A DNA stretch of 64,000 bases from Heliocidaris erythrogramma (lineage: Eukaryota > Echinodermata > Echinoidea > Camarodonta > Echinometridae). The stretch's first letter is position 1. Every line of letters begins with the position of its first letter. The notes below the pieces were generated by a model. It was not told the origin of the DNA, searched no databases, and saw only the letters and a list, made by a program, of their open reading frames with translations. Below, one piece after another: positions 10,641 through 21,604 of the stretch. The DNA lies in assembly GCA_025617745.1 (NCBI GenBank), contig CM046853.1, positions 30,741,313-30,805,312 of the forward strand, given 5' to 3'. Made by a program: the position numbers and the translations under genes.

Positions 10641-11159
10641 CTTTATCTTCCACCCTACAGTGGTCATTACGCATATAATGTGTTTACATTACAGTTCAGT
10701 GTTTCTTACACAAAGTTCTAGTATATAGGTGCAATAATTTTTGTTTGTTACACAGCAATTAGGCAGATTAGGAGATGCAACATTTAATGTAACATTCAAA
10801 TCAGTATTACCGATTAAACAAGGGCAACGAAAAGCGTAGCACCCCCTCGCCGGGTACAACGTGTGTTATCACGGTTTTTGTTATTTTTTTACGGTCACAA
10901 GGTGCTATTTGACCAATCAGGATGGCTACATTATTGAATCCGCTTTATAAAACAAGTTATCTGAATTAGACTATACTATTGTATTACTAGGCAAGGAAGT
11001 TACTAATACCTAGGAATTGGATGTACAGAAAGTTTACTACTTTATGTAATGACCCATTTCATCGTTACAACTTTTCTATTATGTAGTGTAAGGAGGGAGT
11101 GTCATGCACGTCTTGTGTCATGTAAAGAATTGTATATCTACATTTCTTTAATATGATTG

Positions 11160-11434
11160 TATCTAATTATATTACAGAGCATTTGTATGTACTTTTTTCT
11201 TTTTCACAAAGGGGTCTGTAAATTCCAACAGAGCGTTTTAATAGACTTCTCCACTTTTTTTTGCTACGAATAATTTTATGATAGTAAATTTTGATATTAC
11301 AACTGTTTTTTATGTGTAATTGTAAACACTTTTTAATGTAATTTGTTTGATATTACGTAAAATAAATCTGTGTATGTCCATTTCTTAGACATTTGTGGAA
11401 AATAAACAAAATTTGAAACCTTAAAACCTTACCT
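11160..11434 (+). other. LINE-like 3' end common to all units
   Basis: A stretch ending GTAAAATAAATCTGTG, a GGAAAATAAACAAAATTTG segment and GAAACCTTaaAACCTT looks like a transcript 3' end with AATAAA-type signals followed by a short tandem tail. It probably belongs to the same retrotransposon as the relic at 10066-10313, which is in the same orientation. No gene otherwise from 10314 to 11760. Confidence 0.35.
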
Positions 11435-11550
11435 TTAAGGACCCCATTGGAAATAAGCCATTTCGGCTTTCATGGGCTATCCTGTCATGGTACCCGGTTA
11501 TGTTTGTATTGCAATATACCTGACGAATAAAATCAAATCAAATCAAATCA
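11435..11550 (+). mobile_element. 116-bp LINE/SINE tail insertion with TACCT duplication
   Basis: Present only in unit A (and A'); units B-E have an uninterrupted CCTTACCTAGAGATTG-type junction here. The insert ends GACGAATAAAATCAAATC with repeated AATCA, a typical 3' tail of a target-primed retroelement. It is flanked by TACCT on both sides (11430-11434 and 11551-11555). It is strongly 5'-truncated and has no coding capacity. Confidence 0.75.
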
Positions 11551-11670
11551 TACCTAGAGATTGCCCGAGGATATAGTCTATTTTTATTTATTAAAATTTC
11601 ACACATACCTAGATTTACCTCTACATGATGATCAAAGAATAGTACTTGAAAGAATTGTTTTGTCTGTTCT

Positions 11671-11700
11671 CCTCTCCCCCCCCCCCCCCCCCCCCCTCCT
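11671..11700. repeat. C run
   Basis: About 21 C within a pyrimidine stretch. The same site in other units carries 14-24 C, an unstable tract at a fixed position of the array unit. Confidence 0.9.
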
Positions 11701-11922
11701 CCGGAAAGAAAAACAAATAAAATTTAAGTCACACAAATACAATGTACCTCGTTAAACATACTCAAAGAAAAATCACGTGTACCGAATACTGTAAGCATAG
11801 AGTATCGCAGCCGTTCCCAGCGTGTGTTTTTTTTTGTGTCCAACCACACGTGGACGTATTTGCCTCGCCGTCACAATGTATGAAAGCTTTCCCATTTCCA
11901 ATAAACTGGTGTATTAATGTAC

Positions 11923-12011
11923 CTCGCTCTTCCGCTAATTTTCTTTCCTCTCGTTCATTTTCCAGCATTCTTTGTTTAATTTCTTGAAGAGTTGGGGGTT
12001 TCATTTTAGTT
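11923..12011 (-). other. Exon-like segment encoding a charged helix (unit A/B)
   Basis: On the minus strand a candidate acceptor (TTTATAGCAG, ending 12012) and a candidate donor (GAGCGAG|GTACATT) frame 89 bases containing an ATG at 12004 and a frame reading MKPPTLQEIKQRMLENEREE then RKLAEER. The peptide is rich in E, K and R with a heptad-like pattern. Related segments with the same borders recur at 26076-26166, 36901-36988, 51060-51150, 55654-55744 and 63622-63709, several with frame-breaking changes. I do not recognise the family. It may be a captured exon or a leader exon of a transcript; splicing it straight to the fucosyltransferase reading frame meets a stop. Confidence 0.35.
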
Positions 12012-12315
12012 CTGCTATAAACAAAAATCATATACTTAATCAAAAGTACAATATGATTAATTTAATTGCTCTTTCCCTATACATTTAAAGCTTTTATACC
12101 TATGCAAATCCCCCCTCCCAGTTTATATTTTTAATATCCAATAAATTGAAGTACATTTCCTAGGTCTTAAAAATGTCTTTTTCAGATTCAAAATCAATGA
12201 TTTCAGTGGCTTATAACAATTCTTGTACCTTATATCGATAACAAGTTTTATGAAAACAGGGTCCTGATCGACATGTAATAGGAAAACTATATTTTTCTTG
12301 GTACTACAAAATTTT

Positions 12316-12568
12316 AATATGGCACGAAAAAGAGACATGATAACGAAGCTTTTCGACCTGCACTCATCAGGTTATCACGCAAATTACTCGAAATGACAAA
12401 AGGAGTTCGTCCAAGCTTTGCGATTGTTCTGAAATTACGGCGTCCGGGTTGTGTCCGGGTTCGAGTATAATATAGTTGATTTCGTTTTTTTTTTTTTATA
12501 CCTGCGTGATAACCTGATGAGTGCAGGTCGAAAAGCTTCGTTATCATGTCTCTTTTTCGTGCCATATT
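12316..12568. mobile_element. 253-bp foldback MITE with perfect 66-bp arms (unit B)
   Basis: Positions 12316-12381 and 12503-12568 are exact reverse complements (AATATGGCACGAAAAAGAGA... / ...TCTCTTTTTCGTGCCATATT), with a 121-base spacer. Units C, D and E lack it and read straight from the flank into ACAATAATATTTGTAAACCG. It lies just downstream of the fucosyltransferase B stop. A non-autonomous DNA transposon is the best class. Confidence 0.85.
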
Positions 12569-12626
12569 ACAATAATATTTGTAAACCGCTCAATGATTGA
12601 TCTTGTCTGATTTGTATCTCTGTCTC

Positions 12627-13886
12627 TCAGTCCGTTGGTGAGTCGATGAAAATGGGAAATCTCTCGTAGCGAAGTGCAGATTTGCAAGAATCGGTCCACC
12701 ACTCTCTCCAGTTCTCCACCAAAGGCATTCTCATCTCTTCTTTTTGTTCCTCATCTCTCAAAATATGGTGAATTACATGCTTGCAAAAATTCTCCGGTTC
12801 TAAGAACGAATCCTCCTTATTGGTCGTCACTGAGCCGAATTTCTTCCACTCAAAATATCTATTATACATCTCATCATTTTTATCCAGTTTGTCCAAGTAT
12901 TCGGCAAGTTTAGACACAGATGGGAAATCTTGTACATGTATAAAGGAGTTCGGTGGAGCCATTCTGATGTAGTCTTCTTTTGGAGCTCCGTAGACAACTG
13001 GAACCAAGCCCAGTGTCAAGGCATTGTACCAAAACTTTTCGGTGATATAATCGCGACATTCGCTGTTTTCTAGAGCGAGATAGAACTTGTACTTCGGAAG
13101 ACAGTTGTTAAGATTCCCACAAGACTTCTCACCGCATTTCCCAAAACTATCGACACTGATATGTTTTGACAGAGCTCCAACGAACTCTTTGCGACTCCAT
13201 GAGACTACCTGGCAATTAGATGACACCCACGCGACCAGTTTTGTTTTGTTTTTTGCCCAGTTCTTGGTGACATTACCAACAGTGGATGGTGCATGCGGCA
13301 CGTATCGCCCATATTCGGCCCCGGACATGACGGCCTTTTTGTTGGTTGCTCCTGTACGATACGTCATGATATAGTCATAGGACTTATTCAGGTATTTGGC
13401 CGGTGGAATAACCTGTTTTGTCGTGTGTATCGGGCTCTCAAATGTCCAGAAGATCCATTTCTGATTCTCGGATCGATACTGCATCAGCTTATCCCAGTTC
13501 CAGCTTGATTTGAAATCGAGCAATACAACATCACTTGAAGCAAGTTGGTCATAGTCCTGCCCATAATCTATCTGAACGCCACAAGATAACCCAAGACAAG
13601 AATATTTGCCTTTAATCTTATTGTCCCGAATTAATAGTCCTAGGGGCCAGCTTATATCAATACGCTTTCGATCAAGCCAAACATAAACACTCTTGTAGTA
13701 TTTCATAAGGGGTTGAGGCACTCTCTCTCTCCCCGTTGGTGTCATCGTTGCGCTTACATTATGTCTTGCTGCTTTTACGTGGTTTGCCGATTTCGCGACT
13801 GGGCTTGCATTATATGATAATAAAAGAAAGTAAATGATAGAGCTGAAAATACATCCAAACAACCACAATCTCATCAAATCCCTCAT
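12627..13886 (-). CDS. Alpha-1,3-fucosyltransferase B (GT10), intact, 419 aa
   Basis: Transfers L-fucose from GDP-fucose to an N-acetylglucosamine or glucose-type acceptor on glycans in the Golgi (family function). A short cytoplasmic tail is followed by one membrane segment (about residues 7-24), a stem, and the GT10 catalytic region. This contains WIFWTFESPIHT (about 144-155), YDYIMTYRTGATNKKAV (about 170-186), LVAWVSSNC (217-225), and the donor-binding block YKFYLALENSECRDYITEKF to PPNSFIHVQDF (about 266-321). N-glycosylation sequons NVS, NKS, NVT and NKT suit a secretory protein. The single exon and 419 residues are normal for the family. The chosen ATG gives the complete type II signal anchor. 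The patch at residues 75-84 is of the RIDISWPLGL type, unlike A, C and D. Its second version (37604-38865) differs by frame-breaking C insertions. Confidence 0.93.
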   Translation of the reverse strand: MRDLMRLWLFGCIFSSIIYFLLLSYNASPVAKSANHVKAARHNVSATMTPTGRERVPQPLMKYYKSVYVWLDRKRIDISWPLGLLIRDNKIKGKYSCLGLSCGVQIDYGQDYDQLASSDVVLLDFKSSWNWDKLMQYRSENQKWIFWTFESPIHTTKQVIPPAKYLNKSYDYIMTYRTGATNKKAVMSGAEYGRYVPHAPSTVGNVTKNWAKNKTKLVAWVSSNCQVVSWSRKEFVGALSKHISVDSFGKCGEKSCGNLNNCLPKYKFYLALENSECRDYITEKFWYNALTLGLVPVVYGAPKEDYIRMAPPNSFIHVQDFPSVSKLAEYLDKLDKNDEMYNRYFEWKKFGSVTTNKEDSFLEPENFCKHVIHHILRDEEQKEEMRMPLVENWREWWTDSCKSALRYERFPIFIDSPTD

Positions 13887-14040
13887 CTTGTGCAGACTTC
13901 AGGAGCTTCCGTAGGCTTTAGAAATACACAACTTTCTTCGACATAACCAACGCGGCGACACATTCATGAGAATGATTTATACCATAATTTAGTGACGCGT
14001 ACAGAGGGCCTAGACATTAAGGGAGCACTGGCATCAATAT

Positions 14041-14200
14041 GGGGGGGGGGGGGGGTTACCTGTCTCATGAGGTGGATCAAATTATCACGGCCACTGATGG
14101 GGGAAGGGTCATAGCTGGGTCGTAGCATCTTCTTTTTACGTTCCTTTCTCCCTCTCTCTTTTTTTTACTTCTTTGCGCCATTCGATAGGAAGGGGGGAGG
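14041..14200. repeat. G runs upstream of fucosyltransferase B
   Basis: A run of about 15 G at 14041-14055 and a shorter G-rich stretch near 14190. The same two G tracts lie 150-300 bases upstream of every gene of the array (for example 9769-9778 and 9918-9932; 28679-28688 and 28832-28842), with variable length. On the coding strand they are C runs. Confidence 0.8.
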
Positions 14201-14332
14201 GTACACGACCCGTGATCCCCACCCTCATCCACACTCATGCCAACAAGCATAATAATTAATGACATCTGTTGCGAGAAAAGAAAAGCAGTTGCCATTGTAT
14301 TTGTTAACAACCTCAGTGTGAAGAATAAAGCA

Positions 14333-14552
14333 TAATTGAATAGGATAGTGAAACGTGCCAACAGAGAAATTGGTGTCACTTAAAAACAGCTGGAAGATAT
14401 TGTAGAAAGAGCAGTACTGGAAAAGTTGCAAGTGATTGTGAAACATTCAAATCACCCTCTGCATGAGGAAGGGGTCTTAAATATATCTGGAAGAAGTTTG
14501 GGAGGTCATTTCTCCCAAGTGCAGTGAAAGCATTCAACTACAGTTTCTGTAG
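14333..14552 (+). pseudogene. Reverse-transcriptase C-terminal relic (unit B)
   Basis: Same relic as at 10066-10313 but more decayed: a TAA interrupts after REIGVT, and about 30 bases encoding the LPGIRTDRF part are deleted after SGR. Confidence 0.5.
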
Positions 14553-15597
14553 ATTAAAGATCTAGTCTCTAGTGTAGTTTCATCACCTCTGAGTACTTCT
14601 TTCTACTTTCTCTTCTTTCTCTTTCTCCCCCCCCCCCCTCTCTCTCTCTCTCTCGCTCTCTCACTCTCTCACTCTCTTTTGGGTTAGGTTGCGTTAAGGA
14701 TTTACCGCTAATTTCTCATTAATTGGTATTTTTATTGAAATAACATGGGAGTAAAATCTGAACCTATCAGTTTTCAGGAAATGGTTGTAACAATTTGACA
14801 GTTGATTATAATACATGTAATTATGTATGCATTATATTACCTCTCTCTCTCTCTCTCTCTCTCTTCTTCTCTCTCTTTCTCTTTATCTTCCACCCTACAT
14901 TTGTCATTATGCATATAATGTGTTTACATTACAGTTCAGTGTTTCGTACACAAAGTTCTAGTATAGGGGCAATCATTTTTGTTTATTAGAAAGCAATTAG
15001 GCAGATTAGGAGATGCAACATTGAATGTAACATTCAAATCAGTATTACCGATTAAACAAGGGCAACGAAAAGCGTAGCACCCCCTCGCCGGGTACAACGT
15101 GTGATATCACTGTTTTTTTTGCATGGTCACATGGTGTTATTTGACCAATCAGGATGGCTACATTATTGAACCCGCTTTATGAAACAAGTTATCTCAATTA
15201 GACTATACTATTGTATTACTAGGCAAGGAAGTTACTAATACCTAGGAATTGGATGTACAGAAAGTTTACTACTTTATGTAATGACCCATGTCATCGTTAC
15301 AACTTTTCTATTATGTAGTGTAAGGAGGGAGTGTCATGCAGGACTTGTGTCATGTAAAGAATTGTATATCTACATTTCTTTAATATGATTGTATTTAATT
15401 ATATTACAGAGCATTTGTATGTACTTTTTCTTTTTCACAAAGGTTCTGTAAATTCCAACAGAGCGTTTTAATAGACTTCTCCACTTTTTTTTTGCTACGA
15501 ATAGTTTTATGATAGTAATTTTGATATTACAACTGTTTTTTATGTGTAATTGTAAACACTTTTAATGTAATTTTGTTTGATATTACGTAAAATAAAT

Positions 15598-15835
15598 CTT
15601 GTATGTCCGTTTCTTAGACATTTGTGGAAATAAAAGAAATTTGAAACCTTGAAACCTTACCTAAGATTGCCCGAGGATAAGTCTATTTTTATTTATTAAA
15701 ATTCACACATACCTAAATTAACCTCTACATGATGATCAAAGAATATACTTGAAAGAATTGTTTTGTCTGTTCTCCTCTCACCCCACCCCCCCCCCCCCCC
15801 CCCCTCCTCCGGAAAGAAAAAAAAATAAAATTTAA
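15598..15835. repeat. Left 240-bp direct repeat framing the 9.8-kb block
   Basis: Array-unit sequence from TGTATGTCCGTTTCTTAG through the C run and CCTCCGGAAAG to AAAATTTA. The same segment is repeated at 25639-25880 where the array resumes. After AAAATTTA the sequence turns into AAGGTATTGTGTAGC, unlike any unit. Confidence 0.85.
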
Positions 15836-16465
15836 AGGTATTGTGTAGCTTTGCAAAATTTGACAAATTCAGCGTGAAAGTGGTCCAATTATATATAATC
15901 CTACTGTTAGAACTATAATTAGTGACATGTGAAAGTAAGATAGAAATTGGAGCTCATTTACTATTTTTAAAAAAGAAAATAAATATGGTTTTGAAATCAA
16001 AATTCTGGCTGAAATAACGGCAGATCTACGTTTCAAACAGTATTTGGTCTAGCGTCCTCATGCGTTCGTTGTGAGACATTGGCAATACGCTATGTGTGTT
16101 TCGTACATGTTATCTCTGGTAAGCCAGTTTATACCCAACATCAACTTACAGGCGCTAGGCGCCAGTGATATACCAGCTTTTAGCTAGCTGAGCTGTCGGG
16201 ATAGTTACTTGTACAGTGCAACGGTATACGGTCGTACCGTACCCGTCGGCGAGCCATGCCAGCGCCAGCGTATACGCATATCGCATGTAGCTAACTAACT
16301 CGGCTCAGTGCAGCTAGCTAGCATACTGAAAGCTAGTTCTCGACGTTTGTTTTATCATCTTGAGACTTGAGATTTTTTTCTCCTTCAGACAAGCAGCGGC
16401 AGCTGTCTAGTCAGATTGATGCCAGCGCCGGGACAGGGGCACAGTGTGATATCCACAACTCACTG

Positions 16466-16501
16466 TAAGATTTGTAAGATTTGTAAGATTTGTAAGATTT
16501 T
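16466..16501. repeat. Tandem 9-bp repeat TAAGATTTG x4
   Basis: Three exact copies and a fourth ending TTTT. Identical in the second version at 41453-41488. Confidence 0.95.
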
Positions 16502-17391
16502 ATTGACTCTAGCTCTATCGACTGGAGTGGTATCCCGGGTATAATGGGGTGACCTACATGTACATGATTGTACTGCGTACTTTACTGTACGCCGAGCTCC
16601 TTGGCTGATCAATCTGGTAATTGGTATAGTGGCAGTGGTACTGGCCTCCGCAGCTGTATGGGGAGCGCTAGGTCTGCGCACCTAAGGTTTTGACGGGAAA
16701 AATGAACAAGAATTTCTTTACTATTCCTCTAAAGATTTATTTTATTTTATTCCTGATATTCTAAAGAGTAAGTTTGAAAAAAAATTGCATCAAAATTAGA
16801 GCAAGGACAATGCCATTTTCACAAGAAACGGTGGTCTTCACCGTCTTGTCATTTCAAGTAGGCCCTAATTCAACATTGAATATAAAATTTTTTATAAACA
16901 ATCTTGCATGGTTCCCAATCCCATGTCTGCGCACTTATTCAAATATTCATTTACACGCAGTTCGGGAGTTTTTGACGTGAAAAACAACATTTTGAGGCTT
17001 GTGAATAAAATGTCTGGTTTGTATGGCTCGTAAGTATGTGAGGAATGATTATAATTCATTTAGACATGCATGACATGTTACAAGTTATTGTTAGATCTTG
17101 TTTTTGTTGATATGTGCCTCCGACTCCACTCACAGTTGGATACCATGGCATGAACGGCTCCGTAGGCCAGTACTACTAGTACTAGTACCAGATTGATAAG
17201 CCAAGGAGCTCATAATATAGGTAGGATCCATACCGTGTGTGGAGGCAGATAATGAGATATCAACCCCCCCCCCCCCCCAAAAAAAAAAAAATAGATCTAA
17301 AAATTAAAATAAATATTGCCATTTCTCACATACTGTGAGTCACTGTCATGCAAACCATCCTCAGCCAGGCCTCAGAGTCAGAGTTTCTAAA

Positions 17392-17658
17392 GGGTTACCT
17401 TCAACTCCAGGATCAACTAAGGTTGTAAAAATTGATTGACAAAAAAAAACAACACAAAACTGGCAGGTGTGATCAGGTTTTTTTTTACTTGCACATGATG
17501 TAAGTTATATGGGACTACCCATGCAAGGTAAGGTTTGTGTGTCCCATATATATATACGTTACAAATGCAAGGTAAAAAAATCTGTTGATTTTAGTCTTTT
17601 TTCCCCCTTTTTTAGTTATTCAATTTTTACAATCTTAGTTGATCCTGGAAGGTAACCC
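17392..17658. mobile_element. 267-bp MITE with ~45-bp imperfect TIRs
   Basis: GGGTTACCTTCAACTCCAGG at the left matches the inverted right end (GGATCCTGGAAGGTAACCC-like), and the pairing continues through GATCAACTAAGGTTGTAAA / AATTTTTACAATCTTAG. One end has an extra three bases. No coding capacity. The second version is at 42381-42650. Confidence 0.65.
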
Positions 17659-18106
17659 CTATAGCAAATTCCGAGGGTGGGTTGCATGGGTCAAATTATG
17701 TGAGAAATGGTGAATTTAGATGTAGTTTTTTGGGGTGATGCCTTCCAACACACAAGGTATATGGATCCCATGTACAGCTCCATAGGCAAGTACCAGATTG
17801 ATAAGCCAAGGAGCTCGTACAGCTACCTGGTACCCACACACAAGCTCCCATGCATTCGCTTAAACGCAGTGTGCCATGGCACGTCTATTCTATGTTGTCT
17901 TTGAAGCGAAACGGGCAAGGCGAGACGTGCCAGAACGACTAGAACGACAAAATGAAAAAAAAAAAACGTTGCTTTGGAATGTTTTTTCTCTTTTTCTCAA
18001 GAAAAAAATGGTATGCTTTGGAACGAAAACTTTAGTGTAAAAATGGGGGTCTTCTGGGCGGCACATACCCACCACACACTGCATGTACATGTATATACTG
18101 AGTGCT

Positions 18107-18133
18107 CCCCCCCCCCCCCCCCCCCCCCCCCCC
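18107..18133. repeat. C27 homopolymer
   Basis: The longest C run of the left contig; the second version (about 43097-43121) is shorter. Confidence 0.9.
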
Positions 18134-19393
18134 GATCGTTAGATCTGTTTCTTTCTTCCAGATTTGAAAAAATAGATTCACTCTGCTCTTTCCAGGAATT
18201 TTGAATCTTCTTCTTGCCGCTTTTCCAATCTGGTGGAATATTACATACCAATCATGCCATTGAGTAATTGCATTGTTTTCTTAGCAGTTCAAAATCTTGA
18301 TTTATATAGGATTTATATGTGACAGTTCTTATCAATGAGAATGAGAAATCCTTATCACTAAGTATACCTATGTTGGGTGTCCGGACAGATAGTTTCCAAC
18401 TACTGGTAGATCTGATCTGTAAATTTTAAAAATTTTGCATTCAATATTCGGGAAATCGCAATGTATGTTGGGCATAAGCATGAATAAATATTTTATCTTG
18501 GTTAGTGCTATTCCATGCATATTATTTTTGGAGAAATCCAATGGCAAACTTCAGTTATATGGACCCACCCCTTCATACTACTGAATTTTATTTTTAAAAT
18601 GTTTTTTAATACTTCCCTGGATAAGTGGATATATGCAATAGGACAGGGAGGTGTGGGCTGTTCACAGGTACATGTATATGATTCAGTAGATATCGACAAA
18701 CTCTTATTTTTAGTCTTCATTCAGATCCATATACTTGTCTAAGAAAACGGTTTGATAGTCTGTTATGGATACATTTGACTAGTCATTCTATTTTGCTTAC
18801 AGATGCATGACATCTCTTATTTGATGATGGAGCAGACACAGTCATGCCAGAAACATGCAAATAGATCTACACTCACCTACAGGTAAATATCCTCTTTCCT
18901 CACCTTCCATGTTTACTTGAGAGATGTGCAATTATAGAACAGGAATGAAACAAAGAACAATTTTGTATTTGGAGTAGTAGGGTCTACATGTAAAAAATAA
19001 AGAAATGAAGTATAATAAAAAATAAAATTCAGCTGGTTTATTGCCACTTGGGTCTATTCCATTAAAGTTTTTGTCATGCAAGAGCTTGACTAACTGGGGC
19101 GTTGATAGAACATTTTGAATGGGATTGTGACACTCAAATTTGCCAACAAATGGATGCGATACCCATTTTTGCCGACAAAACTGCTGCACCCTAATCCCTC
19201 TCCCCCGACAAAAATTAATAAAAGAAAATCGCAGACATAGAGATCTTGATCAGACAGGCCCATTTCGTAAGGAGGGGACTGACGCCTTATGCCCAAATAT
19301 CAGCTTTTCAATTTCTAAATATTTTGCCAGATAATTACATAAGTTACCGGTATGTAATTATCCTGGAACCTTTCTTCTTCAATATGTGGATAT

Positions 19394-20203
19394 GGGTCTG
19401 TTCACAAAGTTGGGCACCTTTTGAGACATTTTTTTCTGTAATCCCCTGTAATTTGATGAAAAAGTCTAGTTAGAATTTTCTTACTTGGCCATTCTATCTC
19501 TGGTGAAAATAAAAAGCATCTGAGAAACATAAACATGTTGTTCCACAATGTATTTTGGAAATAATTATGAAAAACCAGCGTGTGGATGTAACCGGACATT
19601 GTGTCCGTGTTACATCCGCAAAGTCTTATTTTGAGACATAACGGCACATCCATAATGCTCTTGATGATAAATATTTGCCTGGTTACTTTAGGTTCTCTAT
19701 TTAATTCAATGCAACAACAACTGCAATGAGAGTATATACTGACTTCAAGAGTTATTGATGAAAGTTGCAGATATTCTTTGGTGTCTCGTTCATCCACAAC
19801 TTGTGACATTTGATTGGAAACCGTTACACCCACAACATTCATGATAAACTCAGGGAAGATATTTATTCTTTTGTTAAAAGTTTTGCTTCATTAAGTCAGC
19901 ACCATAACACAATGTACCCATTACTAATAGGATTTAGCTTTGTAATAAAGGTATCATGCATGTTGATATGCTGGTAATCTAAAAAAAAGGTGGTTGTGGA
20001 TGTAACATGGAACACCAGTATATTTTTGTCAATATTTTGAAAATGCCCCTCAAAACAATTTGTCTTGTGTTCTTCAAAAGCTTCCTGGAGGCACCAAGTA
20101 CATTCATATAAAACAACTTAATGGTGTAAGTCATAGTGTTAAAACTACAATGTTTTTACGATAAAATGTCAAGTTTCGGTGCCCCAACTTTGTGAACAGA
20201 CCC
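19394..20203. mobile_element. 810-bp TIR element with internal hairpin
   Basis: GGGTCTGTTCACAAAGTTGG at 19394 is inverted at the right end (20179-20203), with one extra G there, giving TIRs of about 25 bp. ATAT flanks both ends (19390-19393 and 20204-20207), a likely target duplication. Inside, 19582-19619 is a strong hairpin: GTGGATGTAACCGGACA and its inverted partner TGTCCGTGTTACATCCGC. A 146-codon minus-strand frame (19402-19842) fills half the element but has no recognisable domain. The second version (44382-45191) has exactly the same length. Confidence 0.7.
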
Positions 20204-20343
20204 ATATACATGTATACTAGCACTTCGCTGCCCGAATGTGACCATCTGAACTTTGACAATCCCAGGGGGGCAGCCATTTGCCCAAAGATTAACATCTCAA
20301 TGTTTTTTGCGAGCGACTTGAGCGAGCGAGCAAAAAAATTTGA

Positions 20344-20470
20344 CCAGTTTTTCCTTCTTTCTCTTCCATTCCTTTCCTTCTTTTTAGTGTTTATTTTCCT
20401 TTCCCTTCCTTTCCTTTTTTACCCTATATTTCCTCTTCCCTCACTCTCCCCCCCCCCCCCTTTTTTTGTT
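20344..20470. repeat. Polypyrimidine tract (CCTTTCC-rich) ending in a C run
   Basis: About 125 bases almost entirely C and T, preceded by the GAGCGACTTGAGCGAGCGAG motif that also occurs in the tandem repeats at 1-935. Confidence 0.8.
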
Positions 20471-21230
20471 GCCAACAGAGGTGGCGCATTTGCCGCTAGC
20501 GACGCCCGGTTGACAAATTTATGATATTTATATCCGCATTCCTATAGATTTTGTAAATTTGTCTTGATGAATGATGAAAGAAATATTTGTGGATGAAGGA
20601 TGGATTTACTTTACATTTTATATTCTTATGATGAATAATTTATGGATTCTGTATTACAGTCAGATATAGAGATTTTTGTTAGTATAAGTAATTTTTTTGT
20701 AGGCAGTTGTTAGTTCATGTCTGATTTGTTTGCACGTTAGTTTTACACAAGGTGTTGCTGTGTAAATTACTAGAATATTTTAAAAGGTACCTCTACCATC
20801 ATGTAGACCAGTGCATGTTGTGTTCGCAACACTGGCATATTTCACTTTAGGACAGTTTCCATTTCAGTTCATGACCAAAAAAGTGTTATGAAAAGCTTGA
20901 CACCTTGTTAAGAAACACATTGGCCACAATTCACAAAGGAGGGTAAACCCATGGTCTAAACTATGGTTTAAAATAAGCGTAGCCTGTATTGCCATTTATG
21001 ATTGGGCATGAGGCCATGTACGTTGCTTGTAATACCCTTACAGAAGTATTCATGAATTCAGGCAATGGCCTTTTCACAAAAGAAAAAAAAATCTATTTCA
21101 TTGAAATTCTAATTCATTTTTTTAAAACTATCTTTTCTTTTATTACAGCACCACCAAACTGTTGTACGTGCTGATTGGATTCCCTGCCACTGTCAGCTTA
21201 GTTATGGTGTTAGACTTCCTGGTCTTGCTC

Positions 21231-21604
21231 AGTTCCAAGATACGATTGATGAGATCACTCGTCCTATCCATCTACCTGTTTGCCTGGGAATCCTGGACCC
21301 TCACAGCAGACCTCCAGAGGCGAATTCAAGCAATGGAAATGAGATGCTTCTGTAAAATCTCATATAAAGACCACATAACCGAGACGGTCCGCACCATCAT
21401 CCACCAAGCAATTGGGCCATACGAAGAACTCCTCATGACCGTGAAAAAGCGCAAACTGAAATGATATGTCATGTTTCACATTCTTCGGGTCTTGCAAAAA
21501 CCATCCTGCAAGGCACAGTGAAAGGTGGAAGAAAAAGAGGAAGACAGAAGAAAAGATGGGAAGACGATATCAAAGAGTGGACCGGCCTGGACTTTTCTTG
21601 TTAG
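21231..21604 (+). pseudogene. Non-LTR retrotransposon RT C-terminal relic
   Basis: First frame: KIRLMRSLVLSIYLFAWESW, TLTADLQRRIQAMEMRCF, then DHITETVRTIIHQAIG and LLMTVKKRKLK (stop at 21464). After a frame change the text resumes at about 21491 as LAKTILQGTVKGGRKRGRQK, KRWEDDIKEWTGLDFSC and stop at 21602-21604. This is the well-known C-terminal end of endonuclease/reverse-transcriptase proteins of invertebrate LINEs. The conserved W-GHV segment between the two parts is corrupted. The rest of the element is absent. The second version is 46219-46592. Confidence 0.85.

Noticed and set aside
9660-12011. Splicing the exon-like helix directly to fucosyltransferase A
   Set aside because: Joining GAGCGAG to the AG site before the gene (CCTACGGAAGCTCC) meets TGA after a few codons, so no fused protein results; at most an untranslated leader.
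19402-19842. 146-codon minus-strand open frame
   Set aside because: Lies wholly within a TIR element, runs through its internal hairpin and shows no recognisable domain.
21135-21165. Splice acceptor-like TTTCTTTTATTACAG before the LINE relic
   Set aside because: The following sequence is retroelement-like and no matching donor or exon partner is visible.
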